Source of the DNA: Slackia exigua ATCC 700122
Lineage (GTDB): Bacteria > Actinomycetota > Coriobacteriia > Coriobacteriales > Eggerthellaceae
Length of the DNA stretch: 64,000 nucleotides
Assembly: GCF_000162875.1 (NCBI RefSeq)
Contig: NZ_GG700630.1
Coordinates: 508,325 to 572,324, forward strand
Direction of reading: 5' to 3'
In this document: positions 17,248 through 27,263 of the stretch, piece by piece
Layout of the letters: every line of letters begins with the position of its first letter
Numbering within the stretch: the stretch's first letter is position 1
Program-made: the position numbers and the translations under genes
The notes under the pieces: generated by a model
Databases searched by the model: none
What the model was told of the DNA's origin: nothing
The model's input: the letters and a program-made list of their open reading frames with translations, nothing else

Positions 17248-18267
17248 TCAAACGGAACGCCAGGTGGGGCTGCTCGCCACACGCACGTTGATATAGGCGA
17301 CCGATCCTTCGTTGTCCTTAAGGATCTGCAGGCAGACGCGTTCCTTGTCGCGAATGTCCTCCGCAGCGCCGAAGGCGATCTCCACGTTGGAATCGAGCGT
17401 GAGCGTCGCGTTGTCCGAGGACGAGGCGGATATCTGCTTCACCTGGTCCTTAAGTTCGGTCGTCATGCCGGAGACGATGGCAAGCGCGTTGTTGACGCTC
17501 GCATCGGTGCAGGTCGACCCGACTTCAGGGCGCAGGCCGTAGGCGACGTCGGTGATGGCGAGCGCATGCGCGGCATCGTCGTAGATGGCGGGGCTCATGG
17601 CCCGTCCCTCGGCGCTGTCCTGGTCGGGAATCCTGCACAGCCACGTGCCGTCGTCGGCGATGGCCCACAGCTCGCTTGTCGATCCGTCTTCGGACAGAAC
17701 CTCGACCGTCGCCGCTATCGGACGTTCGGTCGCGGAAATGACGAGGGTGTTCGGGAATCCGCGCGAGACCTTCGCCTTCTTGATCCATGCATCCCGCAGG
17801 ATGTTCGCCTCGATCTTGCCCGTGTCGACGCGCAGAAGCGTCGTGTCCGCAGGAATGGCCGCAAGCCGGCTCATCTCCTCGGAGGTCAGATGCTCGACCC
17901 CCTCGACCGAAACGTCCTCGATGGCGAAAAGATTCGAGGAATAGGCCGCCGCGCCCGCGACGAGGAATACCGCGATTGCGACGAGAACGGCCACGACGCG
18001 ACGTGCGACGCCGCGCCGGCGCTCCTGATCGCGACGGATGCGGTCGTTGCGGCGTATATCGCCGACGCGCATCGACGTCAGGCCGGAGCCCTCCCGTGCC
18101 GCACGGGCGGCATGCAGGCGCTCGGACCCGCTGCTCGGAGCGCCGAACGGAGACGAGGCCGCCCTGCGTGGGGGACGGGTCGAACGGGAGGCGGCCTGGG
18201 GGCGTCGCGATGAGGAACGCCCGCTTCGCACGGACGATCGGTCGGATATGCTCCTACGCGAATCCAA
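17248..18267 (-). CDS. ftsQ: Cell division protein FtsQ
   Basis: Bitopic divisome protein linking early and late components. A basic N-terminal cytoplasmic region of about 100 residues precedes one membrane span (VVAVLVAIAVFLVAGAAAY). Then comes the POTRA domain (FAIEDVSVEGVEHLTSEEM) and the beta domain. I chose TTG at 18267, overlapping the murB stop by 14 bp, because GGAGG lies 9 bases upstream. The ATG at 18363 is buried deep in murB. A GTG at 18231 is an alternative. The divisome assignment is by domain layout and position between murB and ftsZ. Confidence 0.85.
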   Translation of the reverse strand: MDSRRSISDRSSVRSGRSSSRRPQAASRSTRPPRRAASSPFGAPSSGSERLHAARAAREGSGLTSMRVGDIRRNDRIRRDQERRRGVARRVVAVLVAIAVFLVAGAAAYSSNLFAIEDVSVEGVEHLTSEEMSRLAAIPADTTLLRVDTGKIEANILRDAWIKKAKVSRGFPNTLVISATERPIAATVEVLSEDGSTSELWAIADDGTWLCRIPDQDSAEGRAMSPAIYDDAAHALAITDVAYGLRPEVGSTCTDASVNNALAIVSGMTTELKDQVKQISASSSDNATLTLDSNVEIAFGAAEDIRDKERVCLQILKDNEGSVAYINVRVASSPTWRSV

Positions 18268-19156
18268 GGAAGCGAACCTCCGGTTCAAGGTCGATGCCGT
18301 ATTCGACGCGTACGGCGTTTTGAACGTCAAGCATAAGCGAAACGACGTCGGAAGCATGCGCATGCCCCAGGTTCACGATGAAATTGGCATGAAGATCCGA
18401 TATCTGCGCATCGCCGCATCGCCGGCCCTTGAGGCCCACGCCTTCGATCAGGCGGCCGACCGATTCGCCTTCGGGATTCTTGAACACGCTGCCGCACGAA
18501 GCGAACGTGAGCGGCTGCGTCTTGCGGCGCCGCGCCATGGCCCCCTCCATGCGCGCCTTGATCATCGCATCCCCAGGCTTCGTCAGAAGCTCGCACTCCA
18601 AGACGATCTCGTCAGACGGAAGCGAACAGGACCGATACCCCCAGGATATGTCCGAGGCGCCGTATCGCTTGAGACCCGCGCCGGGGCGATACGAGACCAC
18701 CGACTTCACGCGCATCCCGATGGATTCGTTGCGCGTTCCCGCATTCATGCGAAGCGCGCCGCCGATCGATCCGGGCGTGCCGACGGCGAATTCCATACCC
18801 GACCGTCCGGCTTCGAACGCCTTGCGCACGACGCCTGAAAGCGGGCATGCGGCGCCTGCCACGACGATGTCGGGATCGTCGTAGACGGCGCACGACGAGA
18901 ACTCGGCGCCGAGCGAGATCACGACGCCGTCGAATCCCTCGTCCGACACGAGCAGGTTGCTTCCCCGCCCCGCAACGAACCACCCGAGGCCGCGGATGCG
19001 GCAGGCGTCGATGACGTCGACGAGCGAGCGAAGGGAATCGGCGCGAACGTACGCGCGCGCCGGCCCGCCGATGCGATAGGTCGTATGCCTGCTCATAGGC
19101 TCGTTTTCAAGCACGAATCCCGAAAACGAAGGCGGCAGGCCGAGAAGGGACGCCAT
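18254..19156 (-). CDS. murB: UDP-N-acetylenolpyruvoylglucosamine reductase MurB
   Basis: FAD enzyme reducing UDP-GlcNAc-enolpyruvate to UDP-MurNAc. The 300-residue protein has TYRIGGPARAYVRA, VAGRGSNLLVSDEGFDG, the FAD-contacting VGTPGSIGGALRMNAG, the arginine of GYRSC, and SCGSVFKNPEG with the catalytic serine, ending in VRFLGFA. It begins 9 bp after murC, which is the usual gene pairing. Confidence 0.95.
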   Translation of the reverse strand: MASLLGLPPSFSGFVLENEPMSRHTTYRIGGPARAYVRADSLRSLVDVIDACRIRGLGWFVAGRGSNLLVSDEGFDGVVISLGAEFSSCAVYDDPDIVVAGAACPLSGVVRKAFEAGRSGMEFAVGTPGSIGGALRMNAGTRNESIGMRVKSVVSYRPGAGLKRYGASDISWGYRSCSLPSDEIVLECELLTKPGDAMIKARMEGAMARRRKTQPLTFASCGSVFKNPEGESVGRLIEGVGLKGRRCGDAQISDLHANFIVNLGHAHASDVVSLMLDVQNAVRVEYGIDLEPEVRFLGFA

Positions 19157-19165
19157 GCGAAGCCC

Positions 19166-20557
19166 CTAGCGCGCCGAGAGCGCGTCGACGATGCCGGGGC
19201 CGAGCTTCGTGACGCTGCCCGCGCCCATCGTGATGACGAGGTCGCCCTCCCGGGCCCGATCGACGACGGAACGGATCGCCTCGTCGAAATCCTCGATGTA
19301 GGACACGTCGGAAACCGAGCCGCACGCGCGGACGGAATCGGCGACGAGCCTGCCGCTCACCCCTTCGATAGGATCCTCGCCCGCCGCATAGACGCCGAGA
19401 ACCGTAAGGGAATCGACACCCGCGAACGCCGGACCGAATTCGTCGGCGAGGGATGCGGTGCGTGAATAGCGATGCGGCTGGAAGATGACATGCACGCGAT
19501 TGAAATCGAGGCTCGTCGCGGCAGCAAGCGTCGCGGCGATCTCCGTCGGGTGATGCGCATAGTCGTCGACGACCGCGACGCCTGCCGCTTCGCCTTTGAG
19601 ATCGAAGCGGCGACGCACGCCCGAATAGGACGCGATGCCCGCGGACGCGGATGCGACGTCGAGGCCGAGCGCCCAGATGACGCCGAGCACGCCCGCCGCA
19701 TTCAAGGCGTTATGGCGACCGGGATTCTTGGCCAAGCCGCTCTCGACGACGGTGCCGTCGGGAAAGCTCAGCGTGAACGTGCTGGAGACGCCGTGCGTGG
19801 CGTAGTCGGACACGCGCACGTCGCATGCCGGGGAAAAGCCGTAGGACACGACGCGGCGCCCGGTCGATTCCGCAAGCTCCGCAAGCGATGGGTCCTCGCC
19901 GCAGACGACGAGGGCGCCGTCGGCGGGAACCGATGCCATGAACGTCTTGAACGTCGCGCGGATCTCGTCGATGCCGCCCACGTAGTGGTCGAGATGGTCG
20001 GCCTCGACATTGGTGACGAGCGCGACGTAGGGCGAAAGGTTCAAGAACGATCCGTCGCTCTCGTCGGCCTCGACGACGTAATAGTCTCCCGTCCCTGATT
20101 TCGCGTTCGTGCGATAGGCGTCGACCATGCCGCCGACGATGAACGTCGGATCGAGCCCGAGCGCATCGACGGCTCCGGCGAGCATCGAGGACGTCGTCGT
20201 CTTCCCGTGCGTCCCGGCGGCCGCCAGGGTCTTCTTGCCGCGTCCGAGCTCGGCGAGCATATGCGCGCGCTGCCAAACGGGAATCCCGAGCTCGCGGGCG
20301 CGCATGACTTCAGGATTCGTGTCGGGAACAGCGGTCGACGCCACGACGACGTCGCATGCGGGATCGACGTTGGCGGCATCGTGGCCGACGAACACGCGGA
20401 TGCCCGCAGCGACGAGCTGGTCGGTGTACGCGGACGTCGCCATGTCGGATCCGGAAACCGCCATGCCGAAATCGGCGGCGACGCGCGCGATGCCGCTCAT
20501 GCCCACCCCGCCGACGCCGACGAAATGGACGCGTCGCACATTCGAACCTGCATTCAT
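19166..20557 (-). CDS. murC: UDP-N-acetylmuramate-L-alanine ligase MurC
   Basis: Adds the first amino acid of the stem peptide. The 463-residue protein starts with VHFVGVGGVGMSGIA, has the ATP-binding GTHGKTTTSSM, EADESDGSFLNL, TNVEADHLDHY and VVDDYAHHPTEI, then the C-terminal HRYSRTASL. The ATG at 20557 is preceded by AGGGAGAT; a larger open frame upstream belongs to murG in another phase. It is fully normal in size. Confidence 0.96.
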   Translation of the reverse strand: MNAGSNVRRVHFVGVGGVGMSGIARVAADFGMAVSGSDMATSAYTDQLVAAGIRVFVGHDAANVDPACDVVVASTAVPDTNPEVMRARELGIPVWQRAHMLAELGRGKKTLAAAGTHGKTTTSSMLAGAVDALGLDPTFIVGGMVDAYRTNAKSGTGDYYVVEADESDGSFLNLSPYVALVTNVEADHLDHYVGGIDEIRATFKTFMASVPADGALVVCGEDPSLAELAESTGRRVVSYGFSPACDVRVSDYATHGVSSTFTLSFPDGTVVESGLAKNPGRHNALNAAGVLGVIWALGLDVASASAGIASYSGVRRRFDLKGEAAGVAVVDDYAHHPTEIAATLAAATSLDFNRVHVIFQPHRYSRTASLADEFGPAFAGVDSLTVLGVYAAGEDPIEGVSGRLVADSVRACGSVSDVSYIEDFDEAIRSVVDRAREGDLVITMGAGSVTKLGPGIVDALSAR

Positions 20558-20604
20558 GAATATCTCCCTAGAGCCAAACCAACGATAGACGACGGACGCG
20601 ACCG

Positions 20605-21714
20605 TCAGGACGCGGCGCCCGAAACGCCAACGACGGAATATACCACGTTCGCGAGCGCGAGGGCTGCATTCCGCGCACCCGCCCCGCGCGCCGCCTCGCG
20701 CATGGAGGCGCGCAACCCTTCGTCGCAGACGAGCTCGAGCAGACGGGCCGCGAATTCCTCGCCGTCGATGTCCGCATCCGCGATCATGCGCGCCGCGCCG
20801 CTTTCCACATACGAGCGCGCATTGATGGTCTGATGGTCCTCCGCGGCGTACGGGAACGGGACGAGAAGCGCGGGGACGCCGATGGCCGCGATCTCGGCCA
20901 GGGACGTCGCGCCCGCGCGGGACAGCACCGCATCGGCCGCGGCGAGCACCTCGGGCATGCGGTCCTGGTAGGCGAAGAGCTTCCAGCGCTCCTTCTCGGC
21001 ATCGTCCAGATCCAGGGCGCACGCCGTCTCCTCATAATTGCCCGTGCCCGCGACGTGGACGACGAAGAGGCCGTCGACGGCGAGGAGCCGCTCTTTCAGG
21101 CGGCAGACCGCCTCGTTGACGTGCTGGGCGCCGAGGCTGCCGCCGAACACGACGAGCAGCGTCGCATCCTCGGGCACGCCGAGCATCTCTCGGCCCTGGG
21201 CGCGCGTCGACGTGACCACGCTCGATCTGACCGGATTGCCCGTCACGACCGCCGTCCCCGGCCTCACGTCCTTTTCCGTCACGGCATAGGTGAGCGCGAC
21301 CTTGCGCGCGCGCTTCGCAAGGAATCGGTTCGCCATGCCCATGACCGAGTTCTGCTCGTGCACGACCACGGGGATGCCGAGGCGCGATGCGGCGAATCCG
21401 ACCGGGATGGATACATAGCCTCCGAAGCAGACGACGACGTCGGGCCGCATCTTCTTCATCCACGAACGGGCCCTCAGGCTCGAAGCGTAGAGCTTCACGG
21501 TCGACGATGCGATCGTCCAGGGACGCTCCCGATCGAACCCTGCCCCCTCGAAGGGGAAGAACGCGATGCCCGCCTGCGGCACGAGGCGCGCTTCGACGCC
21601 TGCGGGCGTGCCCGCGTAGCAGACCTCGTGCCCGTCGGCTTCGAGGCGCTCGGCAAGCGCGAGCGCCGGGTTGATGTGCCCCGCGGTGCCGCCGCCTGTA
21701 AGAACGATCCTCAT
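20605..21714 (-). CDS. murG: Lipid II synthase MurG
   Basis: Membrane-associated GT-B glycosyltransferase that adds GlcNAc to lipid I. The 369-residue protein has GGGTAGHINPALALAE, the VCFGGYVSIP and HEQNSVMGMANR segments, GGSLGAQHVNE and the UDP-binding SRAGATSLAEIAAIG followed by PYAAEDHQ. The ATG overlaps the ftsW stop as ATGA and has GGAAGGGGG upstream, so ftsW and murG are tightly coupled. Confidence 0.96.
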   Translation of the reverse strand: MRIVLTGGGTAGHINPALALAERLEADGHEVCYAGTPAGVEARLVPQAGIAFFPFEGAGFDRERPWTIASSTVKLYASSLRARSWMKKMRPDVVVCFGGYVSIPVGFAASRLGIPVVVHEQNSVMGMANRFLAKRARKVALTYAVTEKDVRPGTAVVTGNPVRSSVVTSTRAQGREMLGVPEDATLLVVFGGSLGAQHVNEAVCRLKERLLAVDGLFVVHVAGTGNYEETACALDLDDAEKERWKLFAYQDRMPEVLAAADAVLSRAGATSLAEIAAIGVPALLVPFPYAAEDHQTINARSYVESGAARMIADADIDGEEFAARLLELVCDEGLRASMREAARGAGARNAALALANVVYSVVGVSGAAS

Positions 21715-23162
21715 CTGCGTCCCCCTTCCTCGAATTCCCTAAAGCCTTCGCGTCCCGCACGGCGCGGCCTATGCCCGCCGGCAAGCCCGATATCCGAAGG
21801 CGTCCTGCGCGGGGACGCAAGCGTCGCGCCGCCCGCCATGCGCGAGGACCGAGGCGCGTCGCTTGCATTCCGCAAACGACGACGGGGCTCGTCGGCCGCA
21901 CCGCCCGCCATGCGCGACGGGCGCGCCGATCCGCCTCGCGCGCCGCGGTCGACGGCGACCACGTTGAAGTCGTTGCGACGGCGTTCGTGCGGCGTCAGGA
22001 CGTTCGAACCATGCGATATCGAAAGCAGCAGTCCGACCACGATGAACGACGACCAGAGCGACGAGCCGCCCGACGAGATGAACGGCAGCGGCTTTCCCGT
22101 CGTGGGCAGGATGCCCGTGGCGCAGGCCATGTTCAGAAATGCCTGGAACACGAGCATGACCGTGAGGCTCGACGCCATAAGGCGGCCGAACTCGTCCGGC
22201 GCGCCGTCGGCGATCCGCAAGCCCGCGTACAGAAACGCCAGGAACAGCACGATGACCGCGAAGGCGCCTATGAAGCCGAGCTCCTCGCCGATGATCGAAT
22301 AGATGAAGTCGGTCTCCGCTTCAGGCAGGTAGAGGAACTTCTCATGCGAATTCCCCAAACCCAGACCGAACAGCCCGCCCGACGAGAACGCGTAGAACGA
22401 ACGGATCATCTGGAACCCCGTGCCGTAGCCGCCCTGCCCGTCGTTCCACGGGTCGAGCCAAACGGAAATGCGGTCCGAGCGGTATCCCACGGTCAACGTG
22501 AAAACGCCGGCGCAGACGATAAGAACGACGACGCCGAGGAAGTAGCGCAGGGGAATCTCGCCGAACCAGAGCACCGCCAGGATGCCGACGGCGATGATCA
22601 TCGTGGAGCCGAGGTCGGATTGCGTGCGATACAGGATGAGGATGGGCAGAAGCAGGCCGACGGCGATCGAGAGCGCCAGTCCCTTCCCTCGAAGCGTCCC
22701 GTCGCGCCACTGCACCATGATGCGCACGGCGAGCAGGACGTAGGCGATCTTCACGAACTCGGAAGGCTGGATGCTGATGGGCCCTATGATGAGCCATCGT
22801 TTCGCGCCGTAGATGACCTTGCCGGCGACGGCGACCGCGAACAGGGATAGCAGCGCCACGACCCACACGACGTCGGTCGCGCGGCCGAGCCAGACATGAT
22901 ACGGAACGCGTGCGAGGACGACGGCGATGCCGACGCCCGTGATAGCGAAGAAGGCCTGCTTGCCCACGTACGAGAAGATGCCCTTGCCTTGACTGATGGA
23001 TTCGACCGTGGAGGCGGAGAACACCATGACGAGCCCGAGCATCGTCAACAGCAATGCCACGGCGATGAGCAGGAGACGCGGCGCCATGACCGACGCCGGC
23101 ACGCCGCGGGCGTCGGCATCGCGTCGGGAATCGCGATCGATATCGTAGACCATTCGTGCCAT
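21711..23162 (-). CDS. ftsW: Septal peptidoglycan polymerase FtsW (SEDS family)
   Basis: A 483-residue polytopic SEDS glycosyltransferase with about ten spans from residue 28 to about 385. Signature segments are FSASTVESIS, GAKRWLIIGPISIQPSEFVKIA, the LPEAETDFIYSIIGEELGF loop and GKPLPFISSGGSS. The long cytoplasmic tail is Arg-rich and carries SRMAGGA twice, from a 17-bp DNA direct repeat at 21829-21845 and 21901-21917. It lies between murD and murG. FtsW rather than RodA is inferred from its place in the dcw cluster. Confidence 0.94.
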   Translation of the reverse strand: MARMVYDIDRDSRRDADARGVPASVMAPRLLLIAVALLLTMLGLVMVFSASTVESISQGKGIFSYVGKQAFFAITGVGIAVVLARVPYHVWLGRATDVVWVVALLSLFAVAVAGKVIYGAKRWLIIGPISIQPSEFVKIAYVLLAVRIMVQWRDGTLRGKGLALSIAVGLLLPILILYRTQSDLGSTMIIAVGILAVLWFGEIPLRYFLGVVVLIVCAGVFTLTVGYRSDRISVWLDPWNDGQGGYGTGFQMIRSFYAFSSGGLFGLGLGNSHEKFLYLPEAETDFIYSIIGEELGFIGAFAVIVLFLAFLYAGLRIADGAPDEFGRLMASSLTVMLVFQAFLNMACATGILPTTGKPLPFISSGGSSLWSSFIVVGLLLSISHGSNVLTPHERRRNDFNVVAVDRGARGGSARPSRMAGGAADEPRRRLRNASDAPRSSRMAGGATLASPRRTPSDIGLAGGHRPRRAGREGFREFEEGGRR

Positions 23163-23168
23163 ATGCCG

Positions 23169-24626
23169 CTATCCCCGTCCCGCGCGGAATGCGACGAGCT
23201 GCTTGAACACGCGACCGCGATGCTCGAAGGAGTCGAATTCGTCGAACGAGGAGCACGCGGGCGAAAGCACGACGGTATCGCCCGGAACCGCAAGCCCGAG
23301 CGCCGCATCGAACGCGTCTTCCATATGCTCGACAAGCACACGCCTGACCCCCGAGCCGTCGAACGCATCGTAGAACCGGCGGCCGGCGGCACCGAAGCAC
23401 ACGACCGCCTTGCAGCCGTCCTTAGCCGCCTCGACGAGCGGCGAGAGGTCGGTGCCCTTGTCATGCCCTCCCAGAAGGAAGAGCGACGACGGACCGCGAA
23501 ACGATGCGAACGCCTTCAACGTCGCATCGACGTTGGTCGCTTTGGAATCGTTCACGCATGCGACGCCGGCGACGGCGCCGCAGGGTTCCATGCGATGCTC
23601 GAGAGGAGAGAAGGCGCGCAGGGCTCGACGGATCGTCTCGGGCTCGATGCCGAGCGCGAGCGCGGCGCACGAAGCGGCCAGCGCGTTCGAGGCGTTGTGA
23701 TCGCCTTTGATGCCGAGTTCGTCGATGCTCACGAGATCGATCGCCTCGTCGCCGAGGCAGATGCGCAGCATGCCGTCATGCACGAAGGTGGCGTTCTCCG
23801 AACCGCACGCATCCTTCATGCTGCTTCCGAGACCGGCGGCGCATCCGAGCGGCACGTACGAGAAGCCGCGCGCGGGATCGGATGCCAGCTCCTTCACGCA
23901 GGCGCGCGAGACGTCGGTCACGGCGTCGATGGCGAGCACGCCTGCCGTCGCCGCGAGATTGGCGTATACGCGCTTCTTCGCCGCCACGTACGCCTCGAAG
24001 GTCATATGCCAGTACAGATGATCGGGCGTGATGTTCAGAAGCACGGCGGCATCGGGTGCGAAGAGGACGGTGGACGCGAGCTGGAACGAGCTCGCCTCGG
24101 TCACGAACACGTCGGCCGCATCGGCCGCGACGGCCTCGATGCAGGTGTCGCCGATGTTTCCGACGGCGACCGCAGAAAGCCCCGCCTCGTCGACGATGAG
24201 CTTGGTGAGCGTCGTCGTGGTGGTCTTGCCGTTCGTGCCCGTGATGGCGACCCAGCGGGAATCGGAGCGGCTTTCGCGCCACGCGAATTCGACCTCGCTC
24301 ACGATCTCGGAGGATGCGGCCTGCGCATTCTCGTAGAAGCGGGAGAACTGGGATATGCCGGGGCTGGCGATGCAGATGTCGTAGCGCTCATCGAAGGTGA
24401 ACGTGTCGAAAACGACGCGTGCGCCGCGCTCCATGCAGGCGTTCGCGAAGGGCATCGCGTCGTCGTCCCGATCGCCCGCGGCGACCGTCAGGCTCTTGAC
24501 GCGGCCTCCCAGACGATCGAGGCAGTATGTGCAGACCGCCCGTCCGCTCTTGCCGAAGCCGAGCACCAAGACGTCGCCCAGATCGGCGGGCGCCGCCTTG
24601 CGTCCTTCGATGTATCGGCCGTCCAT
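23169..24626 (-). CDS. murD: UDP-MurNAc-L-alanine-D-glutamate ligase MurD
   Basis: Adds D-glutamate to the stem peptide. The 485-residue product has VLVLGFGKSGRAVC at the N terminus, GTNGKTTTTTLTKLI, VTEASSFQLAS, NITPDHLYWH, KGDHNASNALAA and VNDSKATNVDATLKAF, a full set. Two in-frame ATGs are 6 bases apart at 24632 and 24626. GAGGAGG abuts the first and is well spaced for the second, so I prefer 24626. A still longer frame to 24734 has no support. The mraY-murD gap is 129 bp. Confidence 0.94.
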   Translation of the reverse strand: MDGRYIEGRKAAPADLGDVLVLGFGKSGRAVCTYCLDRLGGRVKSLTVAAGDRDDDAMPFANACMERGARVVFDTFTFDERYDICIASPGISQFSRFYENAQAASSEIVSEVEFAWRESRSDSRWVAITGTNGKTTTTTLTKLIVDEAGLSAVAVGNIGDTCIEAVAADAADVFVTEASSFQLASTVLFAPDAAVLLNITPDHLYWHMTFEAYVAAKKRVYANLAATAGVLAIDAVTDVSRACVKELASDPARGFSYVPLGCAAGLGSSMKDACGSENATFVHDGMLRICLGDEAIDLVSIDELGIKGDHNASNALAASCAALALGIEPETIRRALRAFSPLEHRMEPCGAVAGVACVNDSKATNVDATLKAFASFRGPSSLFLLGGHDKGTDLSPLVEAAKDGCKAVVCFGAAGRRFYDAFDGSGVRRVLVEHMEDAFDAALGLAVPGDTVVLSPACSSFDEFDSFEHRGRVFKQLVAFRAGRG

Positions 24627-24755
24627 GCTCATACCTCCTCGCCCATCCGCGCCGTTCGCATGCGACGCGCACGGGATGATGCCCTGTCTCCGCTGTGCCT
24701 CGCGACGCGAGGACGATGCGCATGATCCTGCCATGCACGCACCTTTCGCTCCCTG

Positions 24756-25799
24756 CTACGAGACGAACGGTTGGATGAAGAAGATCGAGAACCCGATGCC
24801 CGCGAGCACGGCGGAGATGATCCAGAAACGGATAACCACCTTGACCTCGCTCCATCCCTTCTTCTCGAAGTGGTGGTGCAAAGGCGCCATCAGGAAGATG
24901 CGCGTGTGCGTGCGACGGTAATGCAGCACCTGTATGACGACCGAAAGGGCCTCGGCGACGAAGAGGCCGCCGATGATGAGGGATACGATCTCGGTCTTCG
25001 TGATCATGGCGATGCAGCCGAGCGCCATGCCGAGCGCGAGGGATCCGGTGTCGCCCATGAAGATGTCGGCGGGATAGGCGTTGAACCAGAGGAACCCGAC
25101 GCAGGCGCCCGCGATCGTGGCGCCGAACACCGCGAGAGGCAGGATGTCGGATGCGTAGGCGATGGCTCCCATGACGAGCATGGACACCATGACCGTGCCC
25201 GCCGCCAGGCCGTCGAGCCCGTCGGTCAGGTTGACCGCGTTGCTCATGCCGGCCAAAAGGATCGCGCAGAAGACCGCATAGAGCCAGGGAATGTCGATGC
25301 CACCCGCGATGGGCAGCGTCGTCGTCAGAACGCCGAGGTCGATGACGGGCAGAAACGGAATCTGCACCGTGGGCGCGATGTGGCATACGTTGACGACGAC
25401 GAGCGTGAAGAGGATGGACACCGTGAATTGACCGATGAGCTTGCCTTTGGGCGTCAATCCGAGGGAGCGTTCGTGCACGACCTTCGATGCGTCGTCGAAC
25501 AGGCCGAGCGCCCCGATGAGAATCGTCGCGACGAGCGCGGATGCGAGCTCTAGGGACGGAGTGGCGACGAGCAGCGTCGTGATGATGACCGCGACGAGCA
25601 TGATGACGCCGCCCATCGTGGGCGTGCCCTGCTTCACCAGGTGGCTTTCAGGACCGTCGGCGCGGACCTGCTGGCCGACATGGGTCCGCTTCAGCAGCTT
25701 GATCCACGCGGGCATGATGACCATCGTGAGCGCCGCGGCCACGATGAACCCGAGAAAGACCTGGAAGGTCGGATATGACGAGAAATGGTTGAAGAGCAT
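24756..25799 (-). CDS. mraY: Phospho-MurNAc-pentapeptide transferase MraY
   Basis: Makes lipid I from UDP-MurNAc-pentapeptide and undecaprenyl phosphate. The 347-residue polytopic protein (about ten spans) has KQGTPTMGG, the DDASKVVHERSLGLTPKGKL catalytic aspartate region, NAVNLTDGLDGLAAG, FMGDTGSLALG and APLHHHFEKKGWSE. Its ATG overlaps the murF stop as TGATG. Confidence 0.97.
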   Translation of the reverse strand: MLFNHFSSYPTFQVFLGFIVAAALTMVIMPAWIKLLKRTHVGQQVRADGPESHLVKQGTPTMGGVIMLVAVIITTLLVATPSLELASALVATILIGALGLFDDASKVVHERSLGLTPKGKLIGQFTVSILFTLVVVNVCHIAPTVQIPFLPVIDLGVLTTTLPIAGGIDIPWLYAVFCAILLAGMSNAVNLTDGLDGLAAGTVMVSMLVMGAIAYASDILPLAVFGATIAGACVGFLWFNAYPADIFMGDTGSLALGMALGCIAMITKTEIVSLIIGGLFVAEALSVVIQVLHYRRTHTRIFLMAPLHHHFEKKGWSEVKVVIRFWIISAVLAGIGFSIFFIQPFVS

Positions 25800-27220
25800 C
25801 AGTCGACAGCTCCTTCGGCAAGCTTGCTCAATCCCATGCAGTGAGAGGCCTTCGCCAGCACGACGTCGTCGGCGCGCACGATGCGCGAAAGCGCCTCACG
25901 GGCGGCACCCGCGTCGTCGACCTCTTGGATGCGGGCCGGATCCATCCCAGCCGCGCGCGCTGCGTGCGCGATGCGGCGGGATTTCGGACCGACGCAGATG
26001 AGCGCATCGATCTTTGCCCCTGCGACCGCACGCCCCACGGAATCGTGCCCCGCGTCGGAAGCGGATCCGAGCTCCCCCATGTCGCCGAGCACCGCGATGC
26101 GCGATCCCGACGTCGAAAACGAGGACAGGACCGAAAGCGACGCCGCCATGCTTTCGGGGCTCGCATTATAAGCGTCGTCGAGCAGGCGGTAGCCTTCCGG
26201 CATGCGCAGCAGCGCCTGACGGCCCGCCTGGGCCTGCGCGCCCGCGAGCGCATGGCAGACATCGGGAAGGGACATCCCGTACGAAAGCCCGATCGCAGCT
26301 GCGCCGCAGGCGTTCTGCACATTATGCGCACCGCGCAGCTTAAGCGCGCATGCGCAGGATTCGCCCTGCGCATGCAGCACGAACGTCGGACGACCTTCAG
26401 CGTCGAACGCCACCTCGGTCGCATAGACGTCGGATGCGTGCCCTTCGCCGCCGAAGCGCACGACGCGGATGCCGCGTTCGGCCAGGCGCGCGTGCTCGAT
26501 GATGAAATCGGTGAATTCGCCGTCCGCCGCGAGGAATGCGACCCCTTCGCCGTCGGGCAGGGCTTCGGCTATCTCGGCCTTTGCGCGGGCGATGTTCTCG
26601 CGCGTGCCGAGGTATTCGAGATGCGCGGTCCCCACGTTCGTGATGATCGCGCGCTCGGGCCGTGCGACGGCGGCAAGGCGGGCGATCTGGCCCCTGCCGT
26701 CCATGCCCATCTCGACGACAAGGGCCTCGCAGTCCTTGGGTGCGGTCAGGACCGTGAGAGGAAGGCCGAGCTCGTTGTTGAAATTGCCCTTGGTGGATTC
26801 GGTTTTGAAGCGGGCGGAAAGGACCTGCGCCGCAAGTCCGCGCGTCGTGGTCTTGCCCACCGACCCCGTCACGCCCACGACATGGGCGGATAGTTCCTCG
26901 CGCCAGGCCGAGGCGAGCGCGGACAAGGCCTGCTGCGCGTCGGGCACGCGCGCAATGCAGCAGCCCGCCTCGCGTGCAAAGGCGAGCGCCTGCTCCGGCA
27001 GATCGTCCGTCACGATGACGAGGGCCGCGCCGGCGGCGATGGCCGCGCCGGCGAAATCGTGCCCGTCGACGCGGGCGCCCTTCAACGCAAGAAAGGCGCC
27101 TCCCTGCTCGACCGCACGGGAATCCCATGTGATCGAAGAGACGCGCGAAAGCGGGGACGAAGGCTCGACGACGATGCGCGCGCCGATCCTCCTCACCGCT
27201 GTTTCGATTGAAAAATCCAT
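25799..27220 (-). CDS. murF: UDP-MurNAc-tripeptide-D-Ala-D-Ala ligase MurF
   Basis: Adds D-Ala-D-Ala to complete the pentapeptide. The 473-residue protein has DSRAVEQGGAFLALKGARVDGHDF, the ATP site GVTGSVGKTTTRGL, TKGNFNNELGLPLT, EMGMDGRGQI and DDAYNASPESM. The ATG at 27220 is preferred to the GTG at 27226 because AGG lies 6-8 bases ahead of it. murE, normally next to murF, is absent here: ftsI lies directly upstream with a 43-bp gap. Confidence 0.94.
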   Translation of the reverse strand: MDFSIETAVRRIGARIVVEPSSPLSRVSSITWDSRAVEQGGAFLALKGARVDGHDFAGAAIAAGAALVIVTDDLPEQALAFAREAGCCIARVPDAQQALSALASAWREELSAHVVGVTGSVGKTTTRGLAAQVLSARFKTESTKGNFNNELGLPLTVLTAPKDCEALVVEMGMDGRGQIARLAAVARPERAIITNVGTAHLEYLGTRENIARAKAEIAEALPDGEGVAFLAADGEFTDFIIEHARLAERGIRVVRFGGEGHASDVYATEVAFDAEGRPTFVLHAQGESCACALKLRGAHNVQNACGAAAIGLSYGMSLPDVCHALAGAQAQAGRQALLRMPEGYRLLDDAYNASPESMAASLSVLSSFSTSGSRIAVLGDMGELGSASDAGHDSVGRAVAGAKIDALICVGPKSRRIAHAARAAGMDPARIQEVDDAGAAREALSRIVRADDVVLAKASHCMGLSKLAEGAVD

Positions 27221-27263
27221 TGACACCTCACTGGTCGACCTGGCCTTCGGGCGTGCGCTGCGT

